Both the position numbers and the translations under genes were made by a program. This document shows positions 29,929 through 39,361 of a stretch of DNA of 64,000 nucleotides, in pieces; position 1 is the stretch's first letter; every line of letters begins with the position of its first letter. The stretch is from Paraburkholderia sp. BL9I2N2 (lineage in GTDB: Bacteria > Pseudomonadota > Gammaproteobacteria > Burkholderiales > Burkholderiaceae): NCBI RefSeq assembly GCF_004339745.1, contig NZ_SMGP01000001.1:3038001-3102000 (forward strand), read 5' to 3'. Under the pieces are notes generated by a model. The model was not told the origin of the DNA, searched no databases, and saw only the letters and a list, made by a program, of their open reading frames with translations.

Positions 29929-30573
29929 ATGAACGCGAACAAACGCCGCGCCATCTACGAGACGTTTCAGAGTCTCACGCCTCATCCGACAACCGAACTC
30001 GAGTACACCACTCCGTTCGAACTGCTGATCGCCGTGCTGCTGTCGGCGCAGGCCACCGACGTGTCGGTCAACAAGGCCATGCGCAAGATGTTCCCGGTCG
30101 CGAACACGCCGCAGAAAGTTTTCGATCTCGGCGAAGAAGGCGTGACCGGCTACATCAAGACCATCGGCCTCTATCGCACCAAGGCGAAGAACGTCATTGC
30201 TACCTGCCGCATTCTGCTCGACCAGTACGGCGGCGAAGTGCCAGAGGATCGCGAAGCGCTCGAAAGCCTGCCGGGTGTCGGCCGGAAAACGGCCAATGTG
30301 ATTCTGAACACCGCGTTTGGTCATCCGACCATCGCGGTCGACACGCACATCTTTCGGGTTGCGAATCGAACCGGTCTTGCACCCGGCAAGGACGTTCGCG
30401 CGGTCGAAGCGGCGCTGGAGAAATTCACGCCCGCCGAGTTCAAGCAGGACGCGCACCACTGGTTGATCCTGCACGGCCGTTATGTATGCAAGGCGCGCCG
30501 GCCTGAATGCTGGCATTGCGTGATCGAGCCGCTGTGCGAGTTCCGGCCGAAAACCCCGCCGCCGGATCTGTAG
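29929..30573 (+). CDS. nth: Endonuclease III
   Basis: A 214-residue DNA glycosylase/AP lyase for oxidised pyrimidines. The start at 29929 is chosen because MNANKRRAIYETF matches the family N-terminus. It shows the helix-hairpin-helix LPGVGRKTANVIL with the catalytic lysine, the aspartate in VDTHIFRVANR, and a C-terminal 4Fe-4S loop with the exact spacing C-x6-C-x2-C-x5-C. Probably co-transcribed with rsxB. Confidence 0.97.
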   Translation: MNANKRRAIYETFQSLTPHPTTELEYTTPFELLIAVLLSAQATDVSVNKAMRKMFPVANTPQKVFDLGEEGVTGYIKTIGLYRTKAKNVIATCRILLDQYGGEVPEDREALESLPGVGRKTANVILNTAFGHPTIAVDTHIFRVANRTGLAPGKDVRAVEAALEKFTPAEFKQDAHHWLILHGRYVCKARRPECWHCVIEPLCEFRPKTPPPDL

Positions 30574-30716
30574 GGAACCGACACCTCATTCAACGCCAAA
30601 GCGCCGCCAGCAGCCCGCGGCGCCCCGGCGTAAAATGACGCCCTGCCTCGTCCGATTCACAGGCTGACGCTTTACAGGCTCACGTCACACGCCCCACTCA
30701 ACGCACCGGTCTCACG

Positions 30717-31151
30717 ATGTTCAATCCCAGCCGCGACGAAGTCCGTCTCTTCTTCACCGACACCTGGCGCAAGCAGCGCAAAGGCGAGATTCTGACGCCG
30801 CTGGAGGCGATCGCCGCCGACTGGATCGTCGAGCATCCCGAATACCACGCCGACCTGACCGACGGCGACGCCGCCCAGGCACAGGACTACTCGCCCGAAC
30901 GCGGCCAGACCAACCCGTTCCTGCATCTATCTATGCATCTGGCGATCACCGAACAGCTGTCGATCGACCAGCCGCCCGGCATTCGCGCGGCGCACGGACG
31001 GCTTGCCGCACGCCTCGGCTCGACCCACGAGGCGCAGCACGCCATCATGGACTGCCTCGGCGAAACCATCTGGGAAGCGCAGCGCACCGGCACGCCGCCC
31101 GACACGGACGCATACCTGCAGCGCATCGAGCGGCGCGCCACGCGCGACTGA
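30717..31151 (+). CDS. DUF1841 family protein
   Basis: A 144-residue cytosolic protein. The sequence MFNPSRDEVRLFF, then NPFLHLSMHLAITEQLSIDQP and EAQHAIMDCLGETIWEAQR, matches DUF1841, found in beta- and gammaproteobacteria. The paired His residues (HLSMHL, EAQH) could bind metal, but no function is known. It follows nth by 143 bases on the same strand, an order common in this group. Confidence 0.85.
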   Translation: MFNPSRDEVRLFFTDTWRKQRKGEILTPLEAIAADWIVEHPEYHADLTDGDAAQAQDYSPERGQTNPFLHLSMHLAITEQLSIDQPPGIRAAHGRLAARLGSTHEAQHAIMDCLGETIWEAQRTGTPPDTDAYLQRIERRATRD

Positions 31152-31191
31152 AGCTGGCACATCCGCTAGTCGGAACCAAGCGCCCAAAAGC

Positions 31192-31219
31192 ACGACACCC
31201 CGCCGAAGCGGGGTGTCGT
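31192..31219. terminator. Terminator between DUF1841 and cytochrome c gene
   Basis: A 12-bp perfect stem (ACGACACCCCGC with its complement) and a CGAA loop between convergent genes. Confidence 0.9.
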
Positions 31220-31256
31220 TCAATCCAAAAGCAGCGCGAAGACTTATGCGGCGCGC

Positions 31257-31640
31257 TTACTTCTTCTGCACCAGATCGCCGTTCAGCGATTCGACGTAAG
31301 CGGCAATGTCTTTCATGTCGCTTTGCGACAGGCTTTGCACCTGCGCCTGCATGATCGGGTTGTTGCGACCGAGGTGCGGGTTGCCGTTGCCCATCTGGTA
31401 TTGGCGCAGCGCCCAGTAGACGTAATCGGAATGCTGACCCGCGAGCTTGGGATACTCCGGGCTCACCGGCTTGTTCAGGTTCACGCCGTGGCAAGCCGCG
31501 CAGTTGTGGCTGTCGGACAGCACCTTGCCGTTGCCGGCGTCGGCGGCGTGCGCGACGTTCGCTGCAACCAGACCGATCACTGCCGCCGACGCGCATGCAG
31601 CCTTGAACACCGTGTGGAGTGCCTGTTGGGGCTTATTCAT
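31257..31640 (-). CDS. Periplasmic class I cytochrome c
   Basis: A 127-residue c-type cytochrome of the c553/c4-half type. A signal peptide ends at AHAADAG. One haem site, CAACH, is at 47-51, with a methionine ligand probably in NPIMQAQVQSLS. The C-terminal helix DIAAYVESL is typical. Only one haem motif is present. It follows another monohaem cytochrome on the same strand, 56 bases away; together they resemble the halves of dihaem c4, acting as electron carriers to terminal oxidases. Confidence 0.9.
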   Translation of the reverse strand: MNKPQQALHTVFKAACASAAVIGLVAANVAHAADAGNGKVLSDSHNCAACHGVNLNKPVSPEYPKLAGQHSDYVYWALRQYQMGNGNPHLGRNNPIMQAQVQSLSQSDMKDIAAYVESLNGDLVQKK

Positions 31641-31696
31641 GAATTCTCCTATCCCGCGAATTTATTTGCCGAGTGACTGGATGGACAAGCCGCCGG

Positions 31697-32065
31697 TCAC
31701 TTGTCGGGATTGCTCTTCGAAGAGGAATTTTGCGCTGCGTAGTAGGCTGCGATGTCGGCGATGTCCTGATCCGACAGCGACGCGGTGATGGCGCGCATTG
31801 TTTCGAAATGGCGGTCGCCCTTCTTGTAGCCATGCAGGGCGTTCTCGAGGTACGCCTGGTTCTGCCCGCCGAGCATCGGCACGCGGTAGACCTCAGGGTA
31901 AGCCGTGCGGTATTCAGGGATGCCGTGGCAGCCAATACACATCGCGACCTTGCCTTGGCCCGCCTTCGCGTTGCCGACGACATCCGCTGCCTGCGCACCG
32001 GCCGTATAGCCCGCGAGCACCGACAGCGCTGCGATCACGACGTGTTTGCCAACGAATTTATTCAT
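31697..32065 (-). CDS. Periplasmic class I cytochrome c
   Basis: A 122-residue monohaem cytochrome. The ATG at 32065 gives a signal peptide ending AGAQAADV. The haem motif CIGCH is at 43-47, and YLENALHGYKKGDR and MRAITASLSDQDIADIAAYYA follow, as in cytochrome c4/c553. It leads the two-cytochrome unit. Several A/T-rich stretches (CCTATAAGAATAA on the minus strand near 32135) may be its promoter. Confidence 0.9.
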   Translation of the reverse strand: MNKFVGKHVVIAALSVLAGYTAGAQAADVVGNAKAGQGKVAMCIGCHGIPEYRTAYPEVYRVPMLGGQNQAYLENALHGYKKGDRHFETMRAITASLSDQDIADIAAYYAAQNSSSKSNPDK

Positions 32066-32524
32066 AGCATGTAACCTGGCTTGAGGGGAAACGGGCGACC
32101 AAAAAGGCAACGGCCCGCGCCGTTATTCTTATAGGGAGCCACGCAGGCCAAAAAAATCGGGCTAATTGTACCGCGACGCCGCGCCGAACGTCCACCGCGC
32201 GGGGCCGCGGCGCATCCGGCCACCGCAAAGCCACGGCTAGCGCCGGTTTGCTCCGCCGCGCCCGATCCGCAAGGCATGGCGGCCACCGCCGCATGCCGGG
32301 CGCTCGCGCCGGTTCGACACGCATCCGACACCGCATTCAGCCCGCTCTCGCCCGGCGCGCCCGCCCACCAGGCCCGCCGGGCGAACGTTCGGGCCGCTCG
32401 CCGGCGCCGCGTGCGCACTGGCTTCGCGCTACGGCACCGCGGGTGACACCTTACGCGAGGCGGTTTCAGGCCAACAGGCCTTCTGACTTATACTGGGTTT
32501 TTTCCCGAAAAAGAGCATCTCGCC
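32066..32524. other. Divergent intergenic region cytochrome c / moxR
   Basis: 459 bases. The middle part (about 32160-32460) is very GC-rich and shows open frames on both strands, none with a recognisable protein. TATACT at 32489-32494 is a likely -10 for the MoxR gene, with only a weak -35 (TTCAGG, 32465-32470). Confidence 0.4.
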
Positions 32525-33367
<843 letters not shown>

Positions 33368-33479
33368 ACCACCGTTGATTGATCGTTGATTGAGCGCCGG
33401 ATGGTCGCCGGCCGGCCGCCAAGCCGCCATTGAAGCGCGCGGCGCCCCGACCACCCGCCGCCGCCGCAGAGGACCCAGC

Positions 33480-34655
33480 ATGCTGATCGACTTCTTCTAC
33501 TCGCTGCGCGCCGCCAAACTGCCGGTGTCGGTGAAGGAATACCTGACGCTGCTCGAGGCGCTCAAAGCCAACGTGATCGCGCCGTCACTCGACGAGTTCT
33601 ACTATCTCGCGCGCATCACGCTGGTCAAGGACGAGCAGTACTTCGACAAGTTCGACCAGGCGTTCGGCGCGTATTTCAAAGGCGTCGCGCAAGCCTCGGA
33701 GCTCGCCTTCGACGTCCCGCTCGACTGGCTGAAGAAGAAGCTGCAACGCGATCTGTCGCCGGAAGAAAAAGCGCAGATCGAGGCGATGGGCGGCCTCGAC
33801 AAGCTCATGGAGCGCCTGAAGGAACTGTTCGACGAACAGAAGGAGCGCCACGAAGGCGGCAACAAGTGGATCGGCACGGGCGGCACTTCGCCGTTCGGCA
33901 ATGGCGGCTACAACCCGGAAGGCGTGCGCATCGGCGGCGACGCGGCGGGCAACCGGACCGCCGTCAAGGTCTGGGAAGCGCGCGCGTATCGCGATTACGA
34001 CGACCAGGTCGAAATCGGCACGCGCAACATCAAGATCGCGCTGCGCCGCCTGCGCCGTTTCGCCCGCGAGGGCGCCGCCGAAGAACTCGACCTGCCCGAC
34101 ACGATCCGCAGCACCGCCGCGAACGCCGGCTGGCTCGACCTGAAGATGGTGCCCGAGCGGCACAACAAGGTGAAAGTGCTGATGCTGCTCGACGTGGGCG
34201 GCTCGATGGACGATCACATCAAGCGCACCGAAGAGCTGTTCTCCGCCGCCAAAGCCGAGTTCAAGCACCTGGAGTTCTACTATTTCCACAACTGCGTGTA
34301 CGACTTCCTGTGGAAGAACAACCGCCGCCGTCACGCCGAGCGCATGCCGACGTGGGACGTGCTGCACAAATTCACGTCCGACTACAAGCTGATCTTCGTC
34401 GGCGACGCGACGATGAGCCCGTACGAAGTGCTGCAGCCAGGCGGCTCGGTGGAGTACAACAACGCCGAAGCCGGCGCGGTATGGCTGCGCCGGCTCGCCG
34501 ATCACTTCCCGCACCACGCGTGGCTCAATCCCGAACCGGAAGGCTTGTGGGCGTACCGGCAGTCGGTCAGCGCGATCCGCGAGGTGCTCGGCCACCGCAT
34601 GTACCCGCTCACGCTCGCCGGCCTCGAGACCGCGATGCGCACCCTGAGCAAATAG
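33480..34655 (+). CDS. VWA domain protein, CoxE-like partner of MoxR
   Basis: A 391-residue protein beginning MLIDFFYSLRAAKLPVSVKEYL. The N-terminal half is helical and charged. The VWA domain lies near residues 230-390, with a metal-site motif DVGGS at 238-242, where classic MIDAS has DxSxS; the first serine is glycine here. A later D (VGDATMSP) may complete the site. With the MoxR ATPase just upstream it forms a chaperone pair like those that load metal cofactors or assemble envelope complexes. Nothing nearby is an obvious client. Confidence 0.88.
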   Translation: MLIDFFYSLRAAKLPVSVKEYLTLLEALKANVIAPSLDEFYYLARITLVKDEQYFDKFDQAFGAYFKGVAQASELAFDVPLDWLKKKLQRDLSPEEKAQIEAMGGLDKLMERLKELFDEQKERHEGGNKWIGTGGTSPFGNGGYNPEGVRIGGDAAGNRTAVKVWEARAYRDYDDQVEIGTRNIKIALRRLRRFAREGAAEELDLPDTIRSTAANAGWLDLKMVPERHNKVKVLMLLDVGGSMDDHIKRTEELFSAAKAEFKHLEFYYFHNCVYDFLWKNNRRRHAERMPTWDVLHKFTSDYKLIFVGDATMSPYEVLQPGGSVEYNNAEAGAVWLRRLADHFPHHAWLNPEPEGLWAYRQSVSAIREVLGHRMYPLTLAGLETAMRTLSK

Positions 34656-34695
34656 TCCGCTCGAGTTTTACATTCAACGATAAGAAAGCATCTGC

Positions 34696-35916
34696 ATGAG
34701 TCCGTCTTCCACGCCCGATTTGTCCCCTGCCGTCACTCCGCCCGGGCGCCTCAACCCTTTCGCCGACACTTCGCTGTCCGCCATCGTCGCCGGTTTCGTC
34801 GCGATGATGACGGGCTACACCAGTTCGCTCGTGCTGATGTTCCAGGCGGGCCAGGCCGCGCATCTGAGCGACGCGCAGATTTCGTCGTGGATCTGGGCCT
34901 TGTCGATCGGCATGGCCGTCTGCACGATCGGCCTCTCGCTGCGGTTTCGCGCGCCGATCGTGATCGCCTGGTCGACGCCCGGCGCGGCGCTGCTGGTGTC
35001 GTCGCTGCCGCACGTGGCTTATGGAGAGGCGATCGGCGCGTTTATCGTCTGCGCGCTGCTGCTCACGCTGGTCGGCCTGACCGGCTGGTTCGACACGCTG
35101 ATGAAGAAGATTCCGGCGGGCATCGCCTCGGCCTTGCTGGCGGGCATCCTGTTCGAGATCGGCATCGAGATTTTCCGCGCCGCGCAGTTCCAGACCGCGC
35201 TCGTGCTGACCATGTTCTTCACCTACCTGGTCGTCAAACGGCTCGCTCCGCGCTATGCGATCGTCACAACGCTGGTCGTCGGCACGGCGGCCGCCGGCGG
35301 GCTCGGACTGCTCGACTTCAGCCGCTTCCATGTCGCGCTGGCGCATCCGGTGTTCACGATGCCGGTGTTTTCGGCGGCAGCCAGTGTCAGCATCGGGATC
35401 CCGCTCTTCGTCGTCGCGATGGCGTCGCAGAACGTGCCGGGCATCGCCGTGCTGCGCGCGGACGGCTACAGCACGCCCTCGGCGCCGCTGATTTCGACCA
35501 CCGGCATCGCCTCGCTGCTGCTCGCGCCGTTCGGCTCGCACGGCATCAATCTTGCGGCAATCACCGCGGCGATCTGCACCGGCCCCGAAGCGCACGAAAA
35601 CCGCAACAAGCGCTATATGGCGGCGGTATGGTGCGGCATCTTCTACCTGATCGCAGGGGTTTTCGGCGCGACCATCGCCGCGCTGTTCGCGGCCTTGCCG
35701 AAGGCGCTGGTGGTCTCCGTCGCGGCGCTGGCGCTGTTCGGCTCGATCATGAGCGGCCTCGCCAACGCCATGCAGGACCTGAAGCAGCGCGAGGCGGCGC
35801 TGGTCACGTTCATGGTGACCGCGTCCGGGCTGACTTTGCTGTCCATCGGCTCGGCTTTCTGGGGGCTGGTGGCGGGCGTGCTGACGCAAGTGGTGTTGAA
35901 CGCGCGGCGCGCCTGA
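34696..35916 (+). CDS. benE: BenE family benzoate/H+ symporter-like transporter
   Basis: A 406-residue membrane protein with about 11-12 hydrophobic helices. Family blocks include NPFADTSLSAIVAGFVAMM, a PGAALLVSSLP loop, ASQNVPGIAVLRADGY, and ICTGPEAHENRNKRY. These are typical of the BenE family in the nucleobase/ascorbate-type fold. No benzoate catabolic genes are nearby, so the substrate is uncertain. It lies 40 bases after the VWA gene on the same strand. Confidence 0.88.
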   Translation: MSPSSTPDLSPAVTPPGRLNPFADTSLSAIVAGFVAMMTGYTSSLVLMFQAGQAAHLSDAQISSWIWALSIGMAVCTIGLSLRFRAPIVIAWSTPGAALLVSSLPHVAYGEAIGAFIVCALLLTLVGLTGWFDTLMKKIPAGIASALLAGILFEIGIEIFRAAQFQTALVLTMFFTYLVVKRLAPRYAIVTTLVVGTAAAGGLGLLDFSRFHVALAHPVFTMPVFSAAASVSIGIPLFVVAMASQNVPGIAVLRADGYSTPSAPLISTTGIASLLLAPFGSHGINLAAITAAICTGPEAHENRNKRYMAAVWCGIFYLIAGVFGATIAALFAALPKALVVSVAALALFGSIMSGLANAMQDLKQREAALVTFMVTASGLTLLSIGSAFWGLVAGVLTQVVLNARRA

Positions 35917-36203
35917 TCAGTCGGCAAAAAGCGCTCGGCGGAATCGGTCAGCGCCGGGTCGGTCGGCGGAAAATGCCGCCTGAAACCGCGTGAACGGATC
36001 GCCGTGGGCAACTGTCAATACCGCATCAGCCGATCCGCCATAGAATAGAAGCATCCGGCAGCGCTTTCCGTCAAAATTCCCCGGCAAGATGGCGGGCAGC
36101 GTTGCAGCGTGACCCGCGGCCGCCGGATCTGGTTAGCGTTTCAGGCCGGTGGCAACCTCATTTCTCCTGAACCACGGCGCGCACGCGCCCTGAAGGCTCG
36201 AAC

Positions 36204-37157
36204 ATGACAACCGCACTCGATCAACTCAAGCAATACACCACCGTCGTGGCCGATACCGGCGACTTCCAGCAGCTTGCCCAGTACAAGCCGCAGGACGCGA
36301 CCACCAATCCGTCGCTGATTCTGAAAGCGGTGCAGAAAGACGACTACAAGCCGCTGCTCGAAAAGACCGTGAAGGCGCACGCGTCGAAGCCGGTCGGCGC
36401 GATCATCGACCAGTTGCTGATCGCCTTCGGCACCGAAATTCTCAAGATCATTCCGGGCCGCGTGTCGACGGAAGTGGACGCGCGCCTCTCGTTCGACACG
36501 CAAGCCTCGATCGCCAAGGGCCGCGAACTGATCTCGCTGTACAAGGAGCACGGCATTGGCCGCGAACGCGTGCTGATCAAGCTGGCTTCCACGTGGGAAG
36601 GCGTCCGCGCGGCGGAAGTGCTGCAGAAGGAAGGCATCCACTGCAACATGACGCTGCTGTTCTCGCTCGCCCAGGCGGCCGCCTGCGCCGAAGCGGGCGC
36701 GCAACTGATCTCGCCGTTCGTCGGCCGGATTTACGACTGGTACAAAAAGAATGCTGGCAGCGCGTGGGACGAAGCGAAAGACGGCGGCGCCAACGACCCG
36801 GGCGTCAAATCGGTGCGCCGCATTTACGCGTACTACAAGAAGTTCGGCTACAAGACCGAGGTGATGGGCGCGAGCTTCCGCACGCCGGGTCAGATTCTGG
36901 AACTGGCCGGCTGCGATCTGCTGACCATCAGCCCGGATTTGCTGCAAAAGCTGCAGGACAGCACCGATAAGGTGGAGCGCAAGCTGTCGCCGGATATCGC
37001 CAAAGGTGCGGATATCGAACGCGTGCCGGTCGACGAAGCGTCGTTCCGTTTCCTCGTCAATGACGAAGCCATGGCGACTGAAAAGCTCGCCGAAGGGATT
37101 CGCGCCTTCGCTGCGGACGCGGTCAAGCTGGAAAAGCTGATCGAAGCGTTGCGTTAA
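36204..37157 (+). CDS. tal: Transaldolase
   Basis: A 317-residue TalB-type enzyme of the non-oxidative pentose phosphate pathway. The N-terminus [20 protein letters not shown] and [10 protein letters not shown] are diagnostic. The Schiff-base lysine is K126 in RVLIKLAST. Length equals E. coli TalB. It stands alone, 287 bases after benE. Confidence 0.97.
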   Translation: MTTALDQLKQYTTVVADTGDFQQLAQYKPQDATTNPSLILKAVQKDDYKPLLEKTVKAHASKPVGAIIDQLLIAFGTEILKIIPGRVSTEVDARLSFDTQASIAKGRELISLYKEHGIGRERVLIKLASTWEGVRAAEVLQKEGIHCNMTLLFSLAQAAACAEAGAQLISPFVGRIYDWYKKNAGSAWDEAKDGGANDPGVKSVRRIYAYYKKFGYKTEVMGASFRTPGQILELAGCDLLTISPDLLQKLQDSTDKVERKLSPDIAKGADIERVPVDEASFRFLVNDEAMATEKLAEGIRAFAADAVKLEKLIEALR

Positions 37158-37190
37158 GCTTTGCTCGCGCCGCTTGGCTGGCGCGCAAAA

Positions 37191-37226
37191 CACACGGCCT
37201 TGGACTTCACGGTTCCGGGCCGTGTG
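37191..37226 (+). terminator. Probable terminator after tal
   Basis: A perfect 9-bp stem, CACACGGCC with GGCCGTGTG, has an 18-base loop and is followed by CCGTTT. It lies 34 bases after the tal stop. The T-run is short. Confidence 0.5.
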
Positions 37227-37319
37227 CCGTTTACCGACCTTCGGCGGTTGTGGTTGCGTTTGACCCGCGTCATGGACCGCCGCGCCTACGACATATCGTC
37301 ACAATTAACGCCTGACGGA

Positions 37320-37638
37320 CGACTAGAATCTTCTGCAAGGGCGATTCACGGTGGTCTATTAGCGTTGCCCCTGTGCGGGGCGGCACCTCCTTTCTTTGCC
37401 GCGGCAAAGAAAGGAGGCAAAAAAAACCGCTTTATACCGCCAACCCTTAAGCGGGCTCCCCGCGCAGCCACGGTAGTGGTGCATCTGGAATCCGTGCCCT
37501 CGCGCATTGTGCGCTCGTGACAAGGCACTCATTCTTCCGGCGGCGCTGCGCGCGCCGTCGCGGTACTTCTTCAAACCTGGGGCCCTTGCGTTGCTTGTTG
37601 CGGGGATATCGCGCTGCTCACCCTTTCCGGAGACGATC
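37320..37638. repeat. Burkholderia-type intergenic palindrome element
   Basis: No true gene is present. The core is a perfect 32-bp palindrome (37386-37417) with arms CCTCCTTTCTTTGCCG and its complement, no loop, followed by eight A. It is flanked by GCCCCTGTGCGGGGCGGCAC. From memory, sequences of this form recur between genes in Burkholderia and Paraburkholderia and cause spurious short protein calls rich in CRGKE and CRPAQGQR, both of which can be read here on the minus strand. The exact element ends are not known. Confidence 0.6.
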
Positions 37639-38052
37639 ATGCTGGTTCAACCTTACGTATTTTTTAACGGGCGCTGCGAAGAAGCGCTCGACTATTACTG
37701 CGCGAAACTCGGCGCTCAGGTGACCTTCAAGATGCGCTACAAGGAGGCGCCGCCCGATCCGCAAAACCAGCCGCGGCCGGGTCTCGAAGAAAAGATCATG
37801 CACGCTAACGTGCGGATGGGCTCGACCGACTGGATGGCCTCCGACGGCCATTGCGATCCCTCGGCTACGATGAACGGCTTCAGCCTGTCACTCACCGCCG
37901 ACGACGCCGCCTCCGCCGAAAAGTACTTCAATGCGCTCGCCGACGGCGGCCAGGTGACGCTGCCGTTTCAGCCGACTTTCTGGAGCAAGGGCTTCGGGAT
38001 GGTGGTCGATCGCTTCGGTCTCATGTGGATGGTGACGGTGCCGGAGGGCTGA
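37639..38052 (+). CDS. VOC family protein (PhnB/glyoxalase-like)
   Basis: A 137-residue protein with the PhnB-like pattern: QPYVFFNGRCEEALDYYCAKLGA at the N-terminus, a MHANVRMGSTDWMASDG middle strand, and FGLMWMVTVP at the end. VOC metal proteins act as isomerases, dioxygenases or resistance proteins; this subgroup is mostly uncharacterised. The ATG at 37639 has a GGAGA upstream, and the family start lies there. Convergent with the FUSC gene. Confidence 0.85.
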   Translation: MLVQPYVFFNGRCEEALDYYCAKLGAQVTFKMRYKEAPPDPQNQPRPGLEEKIMHANVRMGSTDWMASDGHCDPSATMNGFSLSLTADDAASAEKYFNALADGGQVTLPFQPTFWSKGFGMVVDRFGLMWMVTVPEG

Positions 38053-38074
38053 GCGTTGAGGGCCGCAGCCGCAC

Positions 38075-39199
38075 CTAAGCCTTCAGCAAAGTCCTCGAAT
38101 GCCGTTCGATGTTCCAGTTCGGCTCGGTTTCCAGCAACAGTTCGCGCAGCCGGTCCACTTGTTCGGCAAGCCGCTGTCCGAGCCAATACGGCCCCTGAAA
38201 TTCGGTCGGCAGCTTGAGCGCCGCGTCGCCGTGCCTCTGCGCGAGCGGCGATGCGGCCGGAATGCCGAAGTGTGTCGCCCGGCCAAAACGCAGGCCGCGC
38301 GCCATCGCCAGCAGAATCGAGCGCACGGTGCGCACCTCCACGCCGCATTGCTCGGCGTACGTGGCGCGCGCCGTGGCGTCGGCGTGCATCAGCGGACCCG
38401 TGGCGAGCAGCTCCAGCGAACTGAGCACCGAGCGGTGCAGCCGCTGAATCTCTTCGAGCTTCGACTGCGGCACGTCGATTTCCTTCGCCACCGAAGGCAT
38501 CAGCGACCGCAATTGCACGAGCCGCTTGTTGATCGCCAGAAAGCGCTTGACCTGCTCTTCCTCGCTGATCGTCTCGCCTTCCAGCAGCCGCGTGTAGACG
38601 CGCGCGCATTCGCGCAGATTCGTCGCGAGCCCGTAGCGCCACGAATAGGTGGCATGCAGAGGCAGCGCGAACGAAAACGCCAGCGCGATCACAATGCCGA
38701 TCAGCACGTTCAGCGTGCGCCACAGGCCGACGTCGATCAGGTTGTCGCCGTGACCCGCGACGATGCACATGGTGATCGCCGTCAACAGCCCGATATAGCC
38801 TGACGAGCCGATCGCGAACCACGCGCAGATGCCCGCGACGATCGACATCAGCACATAGGTGAGCGGCGCCGACCCGGTGAGGTTCTGCAACACGATCAGC
38901 GAAAGCCCGATCGACGCCCCGAGCAACGTGCCCGCCGCCCGTTCGGCTGCCTTCTTGCGGATATTGCCGTGATGCTGCAAGCCGCCGATCACCACCAGCA
39001 AAGTGACCGACGACCAGATGCCGTGCGGAATGTCGATCCCGGTGGTCGCCAGAATCGAAACCAGCATGGCCAGCCCGACGCGCAGACTGTGCAGCACCTT
39101 GGCGTGGCGATAGCGGTAGTAAGGCGACGTAACCGCGCGAACCATCCGGCTAAGGGCCGAGCGGCGTGGAATCACGGTGTGGGAATCGGCAGAAGCCAT
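38075..39199 (-). CDS. FUSC family inner-membrane protein
   Basis: A 374-residue protein with five to six membrane helices in residues 40-200 (for example IPHGIWSSVTLLVVIGGLQ and LLTAITMCIVAGH). The block HHGNIRKKAAERAAGTLLGA is the FUSC signature. A cytosolic C-terminal part is helical and rich in Glu and Arg. Members include aromatic-acid efflux AaeB and YccC. No partner membrane-fusion gene is adjacent, so this is probably a stand-alone type. Confidence 0.85.
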   Translation of the reverse strand: MASADSHTVIPRRSALSRMVRAVTSPYYRYRHAKVLHSLRVGLAMLVSILATTGIDIPHGIWSSVTLLVVIGGLQHHGNIRKKAAERAAGTLLGASIGLSLIVLQNLTGSAPLTYVLMSIVAGICAWFAIGSSGYIGLLTAITMCIVAGHGDNLIDVGLWRTLNVLIGIVIALAFSFALPLHATYSWRYGLATNLRECARVYTRLLEGETISEEEQVKRFLAINKRLVQLRSLMPSVAKEIDVPQSKLEEIQRLHRSVLSSLELLATGPLMHADATARATYAEQCGVEVRTVRSILLAMARGLRFGRATHFGIPAASPLAQRHGDAALKLPTEFQGPYWLGQRLAEQVDRLRELLLETEPNWNIERHSRTLLKA

Positions 39200-39278
39200 G
39201 GCGGCGCGCTCGATGCGATAAGGACGGTTCCGCTATCCTGCCCTGGAGTGCCTCCTTAGGACAAACGTCGGCAAGACA

Positions 39279-39308
39279 AACGCCCGCACACTTTCGTGTG
39301 CGGGCGTT
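39279..39308 (-). terminator. Terminator after the solute symporter gene
   Basis: A 13-bp stem (AACGCCCGCACAC with its complement) and a four-base loop. On the minus strand it is followed by TTTGTCTT. It lies 54 bases beyond the symporter stop. Confidence 0.85.
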
Positions 39309-39361
39309 GCGGTTTTCAGTTTGTCGAACCCGTGAAGCGGCACGACATCAAGCAGGTGTGA

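Noticed and set aside
28845..29954. N-terminal extension of the TetR regulator to 580 residues
   Set aside because: The extra part is antisense to rsxB and lacks family similarity.
32160..32460. Possible gene in the GC-rich gap before moxR
   Set aside because: Frames are open on both strands but Arg/Ala-rich and unlike any protein; no ribosome site.
37359..37640. Short minus-strand protein ending in CRGKERRCRPAQGQR
   Set aside because: It is read out of the palindromic intergenic element, a familiar source of false proteins in this group.
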